Shown in pieces: positions 8,539-17,249 of a DNA stretch of 64,000 nucleotides. The notes under the pieces were generated by a model, which saw nothing but the letters and a program-made list of their open reading frames with translations, was not told the origin of the DNA and ran no database searches. The position numbers were made by a program, and so were the translations under genes. This DNA is from DATGMS01 sp035303945 (GTDB lineage Bacteria; Bacteroidota; Bacteroidia; Cytophagales; Cyclobacteriaceae), in NCBI GenBank assembly GCA_035303945.1, contig DATGQZ010000001.1:17529-81528 (forward strand), in the 5' to 3' direction. Positions within the stretch are counted from its first letter, which is position 1, and each line of letters opens with the position of its first letter.

Positions 8539-10317
8539 ATGGACCCTACCAATACCCAAGATCCCGAATATTACCACAAAGTGGTCGATTGCCAATATGC
8601 CTGTCCGGCTCATACGCCGGTGCCGGAATACATCCGCTTAATAGCAGCGGAACGCTACAGTGAAGCCTATATGGTCAACTGGGAATCAAATGTATTTCCT
8701 GGTGTACTCGGCAGAACTTGTGACCGACCTTGTGAGCCAGCCTGTAGGCGCGGCCGCGTGGAAGAAGAACCCGTCGCCATCTGCAGGTTAAAAAGAGTGG
8801 CGGCCGACAACAAGGACGATGTACGGCGATATATGCCTCAAGGGCCTTTCCCCCCGAATGGCAAGAAGATAGCCCTGATCGGCGGCGGCCCTGCTTCCCT
8901 TACAGTGGCTCGCGACCTCGCCCCTCAAGGCTACGAGATCCACCTATTTGACGAACAATTTGCAGGCGGCGGAATGATGCGCAGCCAAATTCCTTCCTTC
9001 CGACTGCCAGAAGAAGTACTTAATGAAGAAGTGGACTATGTTTTGGATCTGGGTATTCATACCCACTTTAACCACTACGTAAAAAGCTTAAAAGAAGTAC
9101 TTGACCAAGACTATGATGCCGTCTTCGTAGGCACAGGTGCTCCCCGTGGAAGGGACCTGCCAAAGCTGCCTGGAAGAGAAGAAGGCGCCGCAAACATCCA
9201 CATAGGTATCGAATGGCTGGCCAGTGTAGCCTTTGAGCACACGCATGCAATAGGCAAAAAAGTCATTGTATTGGGCGGTGGCAATACGGCAATGGATTGC
9301 TGCAGAACCTCCAGAAGATTGGGCGGTGAGGACGTGAAAGTGGTGGTGAGAAGTCCTTACGCTTCTATGAAAGCATCTCCTTGGGAAAAGGAAGACGCAC
9401 TACATGAGGATGTGCAGATTTTTGACAACCATGTGCCTTTGAGCTTTGAAGTGGAAAATGGTAGACTCATCGGAATGAAGTTTCAAAAGGTACATCCTGT
9501 ATACGATGAAAAAGGAAAGCGACAGCTCCTTCCCACTGGCGAACCAGATGTGTTTATTGAAGCGGATGATGTATTAATTGCTATCGGCCAGGAAAACAGC
9601 TTCCCCTGGATAGAGCGTGACTGCGGCTTGGAGTTTGATCAATGGAATATGCCAATTGTAGACCGCGTAACCTTTCAGTCCACCCATCCCAAAGTGTTTT
9701 TTGGTGGAGACGCAGCCTTTGGCCCCGAAAACGTGATTACCGCGGTAGCCCATGGACATCAAGCGGCCGTGTCCATTCATTTGTTTTGTAAAGGAGAGGA
9801 TCTTCACCAGCGACCTTCACCCTACACCAATCTGGTGAGCCAAAAAATGGGCATTCATGAATGGAGCTATGACAGCTATGTAACTGTAGATCAACGCTAC
9901 GTTGTACCCCAAGCAGAAAAGACACTTACATTGGTTAACCGTAAGAAAGAGGTGGAGCTGGGCTATGTAGTGGATACTGCCTTCAAAGAAGCGCAACGTT
10001 GCCTCAACTGCGATGTACAGACAGTTTTTAAAGAAAACCTCTGTATAGAATGTGATGCCTGTATGGATATTTGCCCTACCTCCTGTATCACCTTTACGAC
10101 CAACGCGCCAGAGCCTGAACTTCGCCAACAGTTGTTGGTACCCGCAGAAAATCTTGACCAGGATCTTCTGGTGTCAGATTCTCTTAAAACGGGCAAGGTG
10201 ATGGTCAAAGACGAAGATGTCTGCCTTCACTGCGGTCTATGCGCCGAACGATGCCCCACATCCGCTTGGGACATGCAAAAATTCTCCTATAATGTTACTA
10301 AAGCATTTAATCTATGA
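8539..10317 (+). CDS. GltD-like FAD/NAD(P) oxidoreductase with C-terminal 2[4Fe-4S] ferredoxin domain
   Basis: This 592-residue flavoprotein probably links NAD(P)H to the 2-oxoacid oxidoreductase encoded just downstream. The N-terminus has the GltD-type Fe-S region (CQYACPAHTPVPEY and CDRPCEPACRRGR). Then come an FAD Rossmann motif (IALIGGGPASLTVARDL), an NAD(P) motif (VIVLGGGNTAMDCCR), and the FAD-closing segment FFGGDAAFGPENVITAVAHG. The C-terminus holds two 4Fe-4S motifs, CIECDACMDICP and CLHCGLCAERCP. Its stop overlaps the next start by 4 bp (ATGA), so translation is coupled. It is not the small subunit of glutamate synthase in this setting, because no GltB lies nearby. It resembles NADPH-dependent ferredoxin-type reductase subunits. 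The pyridine nucleotide preference is not known. Confidence 0.88.
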   Translation: MDPTNTQDPEYYHKVVDCQYACPAHTPVPEYIRLIAAERYSEAYMVNWESNVFPGVLGRTCDRPCEPACRRGRVEEEPVAICRLKRVAADNKDDVRRYMPQGPFPPNGKKIALIGGGPASLTVARDLAPQGYEIHLFDEQFAGGGMMRSQIPSFRLPEEVLNEEVDYVLDLGIHTHFNHYVKSLKEVLDQDYDAVFVGTGAPRGRDLPKLPGREEGAANIHIGIEWLASVAFEHTHAIGKKVIVLGGGNTAMDCCRTSRRLGGEDVKVVVRSPYASMKASPWEKEDALHEDVQIFDNHVPLSFEVENGRLIGMKFQKVHPVYDEKGKRQLLPTGEPDVFIEADDVLIAIGQENSFPWIERDCGLEFDQWNMPIVDRVTFQSTHPKVFFGGDAAFGPENVITAVAHGHQAAVSIHLFCKGEDLHQRPSPYTNLVSQKMGIHEWSYDSYVTVDQRYVVPQAEKTLTLVNRKKEVELGYVVDTAFKEAQRCLNCDVQTVFKENLCIECDACMDICPTSCITFTTNAPEPELRQQLLVPAENLDQDLLVSDSLKTGKVMVKDEDVCLHCGLCAERCPTSAWDMQKFSYNVTKAFNL

Positions 10318-12179
10318 GCTTTCCAGAAACGCAGACTAACGGGCATTCAAAAACCAATGATTTTGTGGTGCGTTTTGCCAATGTAAATGGAACAGGCTCT
10401 GCCAGTGCCAATTTCCTTTTTGCCAAAGCCATCTTCCGGATGGGGATACCGGTAAGTCCAAAAAACATATTCCCTTCAAACATCCAGGGTCTCCCGACCT
10501 GGTACGAAGTACGGGTAAGTGAAAAAGGCTATCTTGGCAGGCGAGCTGGAATTGACCTTATGGTCGCAGTTAACGCCCAAAGCATGGATCAGGACGTAAG
10601 AGATGTACGTCCAGGTGGCTATTTGATGTATGACAGTACCAAAAAATTGCCTTCTGCATATATTAGGGATGATATCCATTATTTGGGCGTGCCGATGATG
10701 GAAATGTCCAACGCCAACTTCAGCGATGCGCGGCAAAGGCAACTCTTCAAAAATATCATATATGTCGGTGCATTGGCCGAACTCTTAGGAATAGAATTTT
10801 CTGTACTGGAAACATTATTGGGAGAGCAGTTTGCCGGAAAGGAAAGACTAATTGCACCCAATATTAAAGCGTTAAAACTGGGGGTGGATTATGTGAAGGA
10901 GCACTACAATCAACCTATTGGGTTCCACCTAGAACGACGGGATAAGGTGGGTAATTCCATTTTGATCGACGGCAATACCGCATGCGGATTAGGTGCAGTA
11001 TACGGTGGAGCCACGGTCATGGCATGGTATCCGATTACCCCTTCCACTTCTGTGGCTGAGGCATTTGAAAAATATGCCACAAAATTACGCATCAACCCAG
11101 TGACGGGAGAAAAAAACTTTGCCGTCGTCCAAGCTGAAGATGAGTTAGCAGCTATGGGCATGGTCATTGGTGCCAATTGGAACGGCGCTCGCGGCTTCAC
11201 TGCTACAAGTGGTCCGGGTTTGTCTTTGATGAATGAATTCCTTGGCTTAGCCTATTTTGCCGAAGTACCTGCAGTCCTTATAGATGTCCAACGCGCTGGA
11301 CCGAGCACCGGAATGCCCACCAGGACTCAGCAATCGGATATTCAGCTAGCAGCCTACGCTTCTCATGGCGATACCAAACATGTGCTTTTGTTTCCTGCCA
11401 ATCCGAAAGAGTGCTTTGACATGACTGCCGAAAGCTTTGACTTAGCCGAGCAGTTACAAACTCCTATCATTCTCCTTACCGATTTGGATTTAGGGATGAA
11501 TGACCATATGACAGAACCCTTTGAATGGGATGACGCGCGCAGTTACAAAAGAGGAAAAGTGCTCACTGCGGACGACCTTAACAGTATGGGCAGATTTGGA
11601 AGGTACTTGGATGTAGATGGAGACGGTATACCTTACCGCACTTATCCGGGCACCCATCCCACCTTGGGATCTTTCTTTACGAGAGGAACGTCTAGGGACG
11701 AATATGCCAAATACACGGAGGATGGTGCTGCCTATCAACGAAACATGGAAAGGTTATTGGTCAAATGGGACACTGCCAAAAACCTGGTACCCGCTCCACA
11801 GCTCTATCAAAAAAGTAACAGGAGTGACATCGGTATCCTATTCTTTGGGACCTCTACTTACTCGGCAGAGGAAGCTATGGACAGCCTTGACCGAGAGGGG
11901 GTGGTAGTAGATGCCATGCGGCTGAAAGCTTTTCCATTTAACAAGCAAGTGGAAGAATTCATTGCTTCCCACAAAGCCATATTTGTCATTGAACAAAACC
12001 GGGACGCACAGATGCGTGGATTGTTGATCCTCGAATTGCAAGTAGATCCAACTAAGCTGATTCCTGTGCTCAACTTTGATGGTATGCCCATTACTGCCTT
12101 TGACATTGTTCAAAAAATCACCCAACATTTGACCCCTTCAAAATCTCGACACAATGACCTATCAGCGACCCTTATTTAG
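10314..12179 (+). CDS. 2-oxoacid:acceptor oxidoreductase, fused gamma-alpha subunit (KorA-like)
   Basis: This 621-residue subunit binds and positions substrate in a 2-oxoacid (probably 2-oxoglutarate):ferredoxin oxidoreductase, which makes acyl-CoA, CO2 and reduced acceptor. The N-terminal ~190 residues are the gamma domain (FANVNGTGSASANFLFAKAI). The rest is the alpha domain (TACGLGAVYGGATVMAWYPI, then ATSGPGLSLMNEFLGLAYFA and RAGPSTGMPTRTQQSD). The gamma-alpha fusion is the form found in Bacteroidota and Actinobacteria KorA. Four bp overlap upstream and 26 bp overlap with the beta subunit downstream show one operon and a likely complex. The 2-oxoglutarate assignment is by family resemblance; branched-chain 2-oxoacids cannot be excluded. 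Confidence 0.9.
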   Translation: MSFPETQTNGHSKTNDFVVRFANVNGTGSASANFLFAKAIFRMGIPVSPKNIFPSNIQGLPTWYEVRVSEKGYLGRRAGIDLMVAVNAQSMDQDVRDVRPGGYLMYDSTKKLPSAYIRDDIHYLGVPMMEMSNANFSDARQRQLFKNIIYVGALAELLGIEFSVLETLLGEQFAGKERLIAPNIKALKLGVDYVKEHYNQPIGFHLERRDKVGNSILIDGNTACGLGAVYGGATVMAWYPITPSTSVAEAFEKYATKLRINPVTGEKNFAVVQAEDELAAMGMVIGANWNGARGFTATSGPGLSLMNEFLGLAYFAEVPAVLIDVQRAGPSTGMPTRTQQSDIQLAAYASHGDTKHVLLFPANPKECFDMTAESFDLAEQLQTPIILLTDLDLGMNDHMTEPFEWDDARSYKRGKVLTADDLNSMGRFGRYLDVDGDGIPYRTYPGTHPTLGSFFTRGTSRDEYAKYTEDGAAYQRNMERLLVKWDTAKNLVPAPQLYQKSNRSDIGILFFGTSTYSAEEAMDSLDREGVVVDAMRLKAFPFNKQVEEFIASHKAIFVIEQNRDAQMRGLLILELQVDPTKLIPVLNFDGMPITAFDIVQKITQHLTPSKSRHNDLSATLI

Positions 12180-13206
12180 ACATCCCAAATTACCTCGGAA
12201 TAAAAACGGGTACACCTTAAAAGAATACGAGGGAGCCTTATCCACTTTATGTGCCGGCTGTGGGCATGACAGTATCAGCTCTGCGATCGTACAAGCTTGC
12301 TTCGATCTGGATATAGAGCCTCATCACGTGGCTAAATTGTCGGGAATAGGCTGTTCGTCCAAAACGCCAACTTATTTCCTGGGAAATTCCCACGGCTTTA
12401 ATTCCGTACATGGAAGGATGCCTTCTGTTGCTACAGGAGCCGCTATGGCCAACAAACAAATGGTGTATTTAGGCGTCTCCGGTGACGGGGACACCGCTTC
12501 CATTGGCATGGGGCAATTTGTTCATGTTATCCGAAGAAACCTGAACATGGTCTATATTGTGATGAACAACGGATGCTATGGTCTAACAAAAGGGCAGGAC
12601 TCGGCGACTGCTGACCTTGGCTCAAAAAGCAAAGCAGGTTCAATCAACCCCTTCCAGCCCATCAGTCTGGCGAGTTTGGCATTGGAACTCGGGGCTACTT
12701 TTGTGGCACAAAGCTTTAGTGGAGACAAAAAGCAGTTGGTACCTTTGTTGAAAGCAGCAATTGAGCATCCAGGTTTTGCTTTTATCAATGTCATTTCTCC
12801 TTGTGTGACCTTCAACAACAATCCAGGATCAACAAAGTCATACGATTACGTGAGGGAACATCTGAAAGCAACTGAGACAGTTGATTTTGTTCCAAAAAGG
12901 AAACAGATTCTGTCCTCATATGATGAGGGCACATCCACAACTGTCACCATGCATGATGGATCTGACATACAGCTCAACAAGTTGGCCCAGAATTGGGATC
13001 CGGAAGATCGATTCTCTGCTGTCAATGCTCTTCAGCAGGCCCAAGCCAAAGGAGAAATTCTCACCGGCTTACTTTATGTCAACACCTCCTATAAAGATCT
13101 CCACGGCACCTTAAACACCAGCCAAACCCCGTTGAACCAGCTGTCGGAAAAAGAGCTATGCCCGGGGCCCACTATTTTAGAAGATATCAATCGAACGTTT
13201 AGGTAA
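12154..13206 (+). CDS. 2-oxoacid:acceptor oxidoreductase beta subunit (KorB-like), TPP-binding
   Basis: This 350-residue subunit carries the thiamine diphosphate site. LCAGCGHDSI near the N-terminus is typical of the beta subunit. The TPP motif runs from GDGDTASIGMGQFVH to MNNGCYGLTKGQ (GDG...NN spacing). PCVTFNNNPGSTKSY near residue 225 is also conserved in the family. The start at 12154 lies inside the alpha gene by 26 bp, and the protein length fits the family (about 340-350). A strong terminator 10 bp after the stop closes the three-gene operon. Confidence 0.92.
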   Translation: MTYQRPLFRHPKLPRNKNGYTLKEYEGALSTLCAGCGHDSISSAIVQACFDLDIEPHHVAKLSGIGCSSKTPTYFLGNSHGFNSVHGRMPSVATGAAMANKQMVYLGVSGDGDTASIGMGQFVHVIRRNLNMVYIVMNNGCYGLTKGQDSATADLGSKSKAGSINPFQPISLASLALELGATFVAQSFSGDKKQLVPLLKAAIEHPGFAFINVISPCVTFNNNPGSTKSYDYVREHLKATETVDFVPKRKQILSSYDEGTSTTVTMHDGSDIQLNKLAQNWDPEDRFSAVNALQQAQAKGEILTGLLYVNTSYKDLHGTLNTSQTPLNQLSEKELCPGPTILEDINRTFR

Positions 13207-13216
13207 AGTAATTTTC

Positions 13217-13256
13217 GCCCTATTTATCTTTAAATGGATAAATAGGGCAGTTTTTG
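13217..13256 (+). terminator. strong rho-independent terminator of the oxidoreductase operon
   Basis: Perfect 12-bp arms GCCCTATTTATC (13217-13228) and GATAAATAGGGC (13237-13248) enclose an 8-nt loop and are followed by AG and five T residues. It directly follows the KorB-like stop codon. Confidence 0.9.
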
Positions 13257-13385
13257 TATCTACCGAGCTGTCTGTCCTTATCAGTAAGACCTGCAACTCT
13301 AATTCTTTAAAAATACCAAACGCAGTACTTGTGTTCAGCCGCTTAACTTTTAATCCATTGTTTCTCCTTTAGTGGCTAATTTATG

Positions 13386-13393
13386 TATTTTTG
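13386..13393 (+). promoter_or_regulatory. -7 promoter element of ffh
   Basis: TATTTTTG matches TAnnTTTG and lies 26 bp before the ATG chosen for ffh. The same octamer precedes smc and mrp in this window. The -33 region is only T-rich. Confidence 0.6.
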
Positions 13394-13418
13394 CCTTTGG
13401 CAGTAAAAACAATTGAAT

Positions 13419-14756
13419 ATGTTTGATAATCTTAGTTATAAATTAGATAGGGCATTTAAAACCCTTAAGGGTACTGGAACGATCACTGAGATCAACGTTG
13501 CCTCCACGGTCAAAGAGATCAGAAGGGCTTTGATTGATGCGGACGTTAACTATAAAGTGGCCAAAGAGGTTACGGATGCGATAAGAGAAAAAGCGCTGGG
13601 AAGAGATGTATTGATCTCGGTATCACCGGGACAATTATTGGTAAAGATTACCCAAGAAGAGCTGACCGCCTTGATGGGTGGATCCAAAGCTGACATTAAC
13701 CTCAAAGGTGACCCAGCAGTAATCCTTATTTCGGGTCTCCAAGGTTCCGGTAAAACCACATTTTCGGGAAAGCTTGCTACCCACCTTAAAAAGCAGGGAA
13801 GACAAGTATTACTGGTAGCTTGCGATATCTATAGGCCAGCTGCTATTGATCAGCTAAAAGTGTTGGGAGAACAAATAGGTGTGGAAGTATATGCGGAGCC
13901 TGAAAACAGAAATGCGCTGGAAATTGCCAATAATGCCATCGCTTACGCGAAAAAATCGGGCAAGAAAACGGTGATTGTGGATACGGCGGGACGTCTCGCT
14001 GTAGACGAAGCCATGATGAACGAAATTTCCGAACTTAAAGAAAGGCTTAAACCCTCGGAAACACTATTTGTGGTTGACTCTATGACTGGTCAAGATGCCG
14101 TCAACACCGCAAAGACATTTGATGAACGCCTAGACTTTGATGGGGTGGTGCTGACCAAGTTAGACGGTGACAGCCGCGGTGGTGCTGCCATCTCTATCCG
14201 CCACGTGGTAAACAAGCCTATCAAGTTTATCTCTACCGGAGAAAAAATGGAAAACCTCGATGTCTTCTATCCGGACAGGATGGCTCAACGCATCTTGGGG
14301 ATGGGTGACGTGATATCCTTGGTAGAGCGTGCGCAACAGACTTTTGACGAGGATGAAGCCAAACGGATCAACGCTAAAATCCGCAAAAACCAATTCAACT
14401 TCGAAGACTTTCTTTCCCAACTGGAGCAGATCAAAAAGATGGGCAACCTGAAAGATCTTATGGGAATGATTCCTGGCATGAGCAAAGCGATGAAAGGTTT
14501 AGATGTGGATGACGAGTCCTTTAAGCCAATTGAAGCCATTATTCGCAGCATGACACCCACCGAGCGACAAAACCCTGACCTCATTGATGGAAGCAGGAGA
14601 AAGAGAATTGCGGATGGTAGTGGAAGGACCATTCAAGAAGTCAACAATCTCATGAAGCAGTTTGGCGATATGAGGAAGCTAATGAAGCAAATGAACAAGA
14701 TGGGCGGAGCGCAAAAAGCCATGGGCGCCCTCGCACCAAAGTTGGGGAGAAGATAG
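13419..14756 (+). CDS. ffh: signal recognition particle protein Ffh
   Basis: Ffh is the SRP GTPase that binds 4.5S RNA and signal sequences for co-translational membrane targeting. The frame extends to a TTG at 13413, but the ATG at 13419 (MFDNLSYKLDRAF) is the normal family start; the protein is then 445 residues. It has the N domain, then the G domain with P-loop GLQGSGKTTFSGKLA, DTAGRL, and TKLDGDSRGGAA. A Met-rich M domain follows (GMIPGMSKAMKG, then MKQFGDMRKLMKQMNKMGG). Length and domain order are complete. The gene is monocistronic, with its own promoter and a downstream stem-loop. Confidence 0.97.
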   Translation: MFDNLSYKLDRAFKTLKGTGTITEINVASTVKEIRRALIDADVNYKVAKEVTDAIREKALGRDVLISVSPGQLLVKITQEELTALMGGSKADINLKGDPAVILISGLQGSGKTTFSGKLATHLKKQGRQVLLVACDIYRPAAIDQLKVLGEQIGVEVYAEPENRNALEIANNAIAYAKKSGKKTVIVDTAGRLAVDEAMMNEISELKERLKPSETLFVVDSMTGQDAVNTAKTFDERLDFDGVVLTKLDGDSRGGAAISIRHVVNKPIKFISTGEKMENLDVFYPDRMAQRILGMGDVISLVERAQQTFDEDEAKRINAKIRKNQFNFEDFLSQLEQIKKMGNLKDLMGMIPGMSKAMKGLDVDDESFKPIEAIIRSMTPTERQNPDLIDGSRRKRIADGSGRTIQEVNNLMKQFGDMRKLMKQMNKMGGAQKAMGALAPKLGRR

Positions 14757-14812
14757 ATCGAAATGAAGCGTAGGGTGCGGTTGCTAGCTGACCGTCTCTT
14801 CTGTTAATATCT

Positions 14813-14841
14813 AAGCCGGACATGTTAAAACATTCCGGCTT
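14813..14841 (+). terminator. stem-loop between ffh and the convergent phosphoesterase gene
   Basis: Arms AAGCCGGA (14813-14820) and TCCGGCTT (14834-14841), extended inside by ATGT/ACAT, form a stable hairpin between two convergent genes. The T tail is short on both strands, so it may serve both directions weakly. Confidence 0.6.
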
Positions 14842-14847
14842 TATGGC

Positions 14848-15594
14848 TTAATGCGGACCCGCTGAGGAACTTACATTTCCATCCCATGTAATACAAATTT
14901 CATAATATGCCTCCTGAACACCAAGTACATCAACGAAAGTAATGGAAGTATCATCAGCATAACTTACGGCCTCAATAAAGGGTACAGGATTATGACCCAC
15001 GATTTGGTGGTATCCCTCTAGGGGATAATTTCTCAATTCTTCTTTATCGGCCCAGGTGATTCCTCCAAACTCCTTCGATCCCCCTCTGATAATACCCACT
15101 TCAAACAGCAATCCTCGGTGCCAGGTTTGGCTCAAAGCATTGAGTCGGTGAGCCAAACTGCTGCCTTTACGCGCTTCTTTTAAGGGTATCTTTTCTTCTA
15201 GGTTGATAAAGCGATCATACCAAGGACGGCTGAGTCCTGCATGGGTAAACAGGTAATTGTTGGTCTGGTAAGCCACTTGAAAAAGATGGAGGTACTGGTT
15301 AAACAAAGCCGTTAAAGTGGCCTGCATGCTGGGCCGAAATCCAGAGCAACGATATACTGGGTAGTATAGGTATTGTATATCATGGTTGCCCAACAAAAGC
15401 ACATACTTTTCAGGATGGCATGCTTTCATCTTGATGACGTCCTTGAAGTTGCTTAAAATTTCCCCATCGTCGTGGCTTGTGCTGTCGACATAGTCGCCTA
15501 AAAAAACTATTTTGTCATATTGACCAAAATCAATAGCCTTCCAACAGGATTTGCCGTGCAGATCACCTACAGCCAAGATCTTAATTTCCTCCAT
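14848..15594 (-). CDS. calcineurin-like metallophosphoesterase
   Basis: This is a cytoplasmic serine/threonine-phosphatase-like metallophosphoesterase. The frame can start at 15645, but the Met at 15592-15594 (MEEIKILAVGDLHGK) puts the first metal motif at the N-terminus as usual and gives 248 residues. The family motifs are in order: GDLHG, GDYVDS, GNHD, THAG and VGHNPV, which supply the dinuclear metal ligands and catalytic His. The substrate could be a phosphoprotein or a small phosphoester or dinucleotide; the sequence does not decide. It has no signal peptide and no obvious operon partner: the sulfatase upstream is 73 bp away. Confidence 0.85.
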   Translation of the reverse strand: MEEIKILAVGDLHGKSCWKAIDFGQYDKIVFLGDYVDSTSHDDGEILSNFKDVIKMKACHPEKYVLLLGNHDIQYLYYPVYRCSGFRPSMQATLTALFNQYLHLFQVAYQTNNYLFTHAGLSRPWYDRFINLEEKIPLKEARKGSSLAHRLNALSQTWHRGLLFEVGIIRGGSKEFGGITWADKEELRNYPLEGYHQIVGHNPVPFIEAVSYADDTSITFVDVLGVQEAYYEICITWDGNVSSSAGPH

Positions 15595-15667
15595 AAATAA
15601 TGAAACAAAAAGCGTAAATCGGTATCTGGAATTTTTGCCATACAATAACTACCAAAAGGCAGACCAG

Positions 15668-17155
15668 CTAGAGATGGGGGTAAGACACCGGCTCCCCGCT
15701 TAGCCGATCAATTGGACGTCGAGCATCCAATTTTTGCATCTGTGGCACCAACAAATCCACCAATTCTTGTGCCTTTTCAGCATACTCTTTGACCAGGTTG
15801 CGTTGCTCCTCTATATCCTCTTCAAGATTGTATAGATAAGACTGTTCATTATCGTAACTGTAAACGTATTTCCATTTTCCCTTTCTGATTGCAGTAAAAG
15901 GCTCTATACCTTCTTCTTCTCCCCGTATTTTCTCTCCCGCCCAATAATGGGGATAATGCCAAAATAAAGGCTTTTCCCGCTCAGTACCCGACTTCCCCTC
16001 GCTTATGATGGAAAGCAGGTCAACGCCATCTACCGGATAATCGTCAGGAAAAACATCTGCAACAGCCAAGATGGTGGAAAATATATCTTCAGAAATGGTG
16101 GGATAGACAACGCGTTGAGGCTGGTGGTGGGGAACCTTCATCATAAACGGCACCCTATAGGCTCCCTCGTAGCGGAATCCCTTTCCAGCAGTTGCGGGGT
16201 AGTTTACCGTTGGTGATCCAGCAGCTTTTATCACATGGCCCCCATTATCTGACGCAAACAGTATAACGGTATTTTCCTCCAATCCCAGTTCTTCTATTTT
16301 CTGCATTACCTGACCTAAACTTTCATCCATGCTTTGCACCATGGCCGCATATTTTGCCTCTGTCTCTGATTTACCTTGCTTGCGGTATTGCTTCACATAT
16401 GCTTCCTTGGCTTCTATGGGAGTATGCACCGCATAATGTGATAGATGCATAAAAAAAGGTGCATCCTGTCTGCTTAAACTGTCCAGCGCTTTCAAGGCCA
16501 CGGCTGTGATTGCATCGGTTAAATACATCCCTTGGGCAGCATATTCCTCCAAATCCGGTATCCTCCAGCTCATGTCTCCTTTAAAGTAGGGCGGGAAAAA
16601 TGTTTGCGGGCTCCCGATATGGGTTCCTGCATAGGACTTGCCAAACCCTAAATTTTCGGGATCAGCACCTGGTGATCCTTTAGAGGCAAAATGTGCTTTT
16701 CCAATATGCAGGGTTGCATATCCAGCATCAGCCAATACGGAAGGCAACGTGAGCTGTCCCTGTCGCAATCCTTCCTGATTCCACCTGGGAAGTAAATACC
16801 TGCTGCTTTCCTCCTGCGCCTCTCCCGGAATCCAGTTGGTGACCCCGGTGCGCATAGGGTTATGCCCTGTCATTATTGCCACACGGCTTGGCGAACAAAC
16901 CGGGCTTGAAGAATAGGCCTCTGTAAAAACGTAACTTTGCGACGCCAATCTTTCCATGTGGGGAGTCTTGAAAAAATGATTATTGTCGACTTCCTCCTTC
17001 CAAAAAGGCACAGAGGTATCAGTCCAACCCATGTCATCTACGAGGAAAAGGAGAATATTGGGGCGGCTTGAACTGCTCTGATTAGAGGACTGAGAGCCAC
17101 TACAGCCGTAGAACATCAAGAGCAATAGACAACTGACAATATTTTTTGGCGACAT
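15668..17155 (-). CDS. lipoprotein sulfatase, S1 (formylglycine) family
   Basis: This 495-residue sulfatase hydrolyses sulfate esters. A lipoprotein-type signal peptide ends at Cys18 (FYGCSG). The metal motif LVDDMGWTD is at residues 38-46. The formylglycine motif C-S-P-S-R starts at Cys87, so it is a cysteine-type enzyme needing the formylglycine-generating enzyme or an anaerobic maturase. LFASDNGGH supplies further metal ligands. The C-terminal GKWKYVYSYDNEQSYLYNLE is the usual subdomain. It resembles arylsulfatase or N-acetylgalactosamine-6-sulfatase-type enzymes acting on sulfated glycans. No SusCD pair is adjacent; the nearest begins 5 kb away across opposite-strand genes, so its substrate system is unknown. 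Confidence 0.92.
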   Translation of the reverse strand: MSPKNIVSCLLLLMFYGCSGSQSSNQSSSSRPNILLFLVDDMGWTDTSVPFWKEEVDNNHFFKTPHMERLASQSYVFTEAYSSSPVCSPSRVAIMTGHNPMRTGVTNWIPGEAQEESSRYLLPRWNQEGLRQGQLTLPSVLADAGYATLHIGKAHFASKGSPGADPENLGFGKSYAGTHIGSPQTFFPPYFKGDMSWRIPDLEEYAAQGMYLTDAITAVALKALDSLSRQDAPFFMHLSHYAVHTPIEAKEAYVKQYRKQGKSETEAKYAAMVQSMDESLGQVMQKIEELGLEENTVILFASDNGGHVIKAAGSPTVNYPATAGKGFRYEGAYRVPFMMKVPHHQPQRVVYPTISEDIFSTILAVADVFPDDYPVDGVDLLSIISEGKSGTEREKPLFWHYPHYWAGEKIRGEEEGIEPFTAIRKGKWKYVYSYDNEQSYLYNLEEDIEEQRNLVKEYAEKAQELVDLLVPQMQKLDARRPIDRLSGEPVSYPHL

Positions 17156-17249
17156 CGTAGTGTGGCGTTAGGTGGTTTGACGGTTACCCCTGATATCATC
17201 AATAGAACCATCTCAATATAGCTTTTCTAAACCTTCTCTCCAATAGCTC

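Noticed and set aside
8539..10317. Glutamate synthase small subunit gltD
   Set aside because: No large subunit is nearby, the protein has an extra C-terminal 2[4Fe-4S] domain, and it overlaps korA in one operon.
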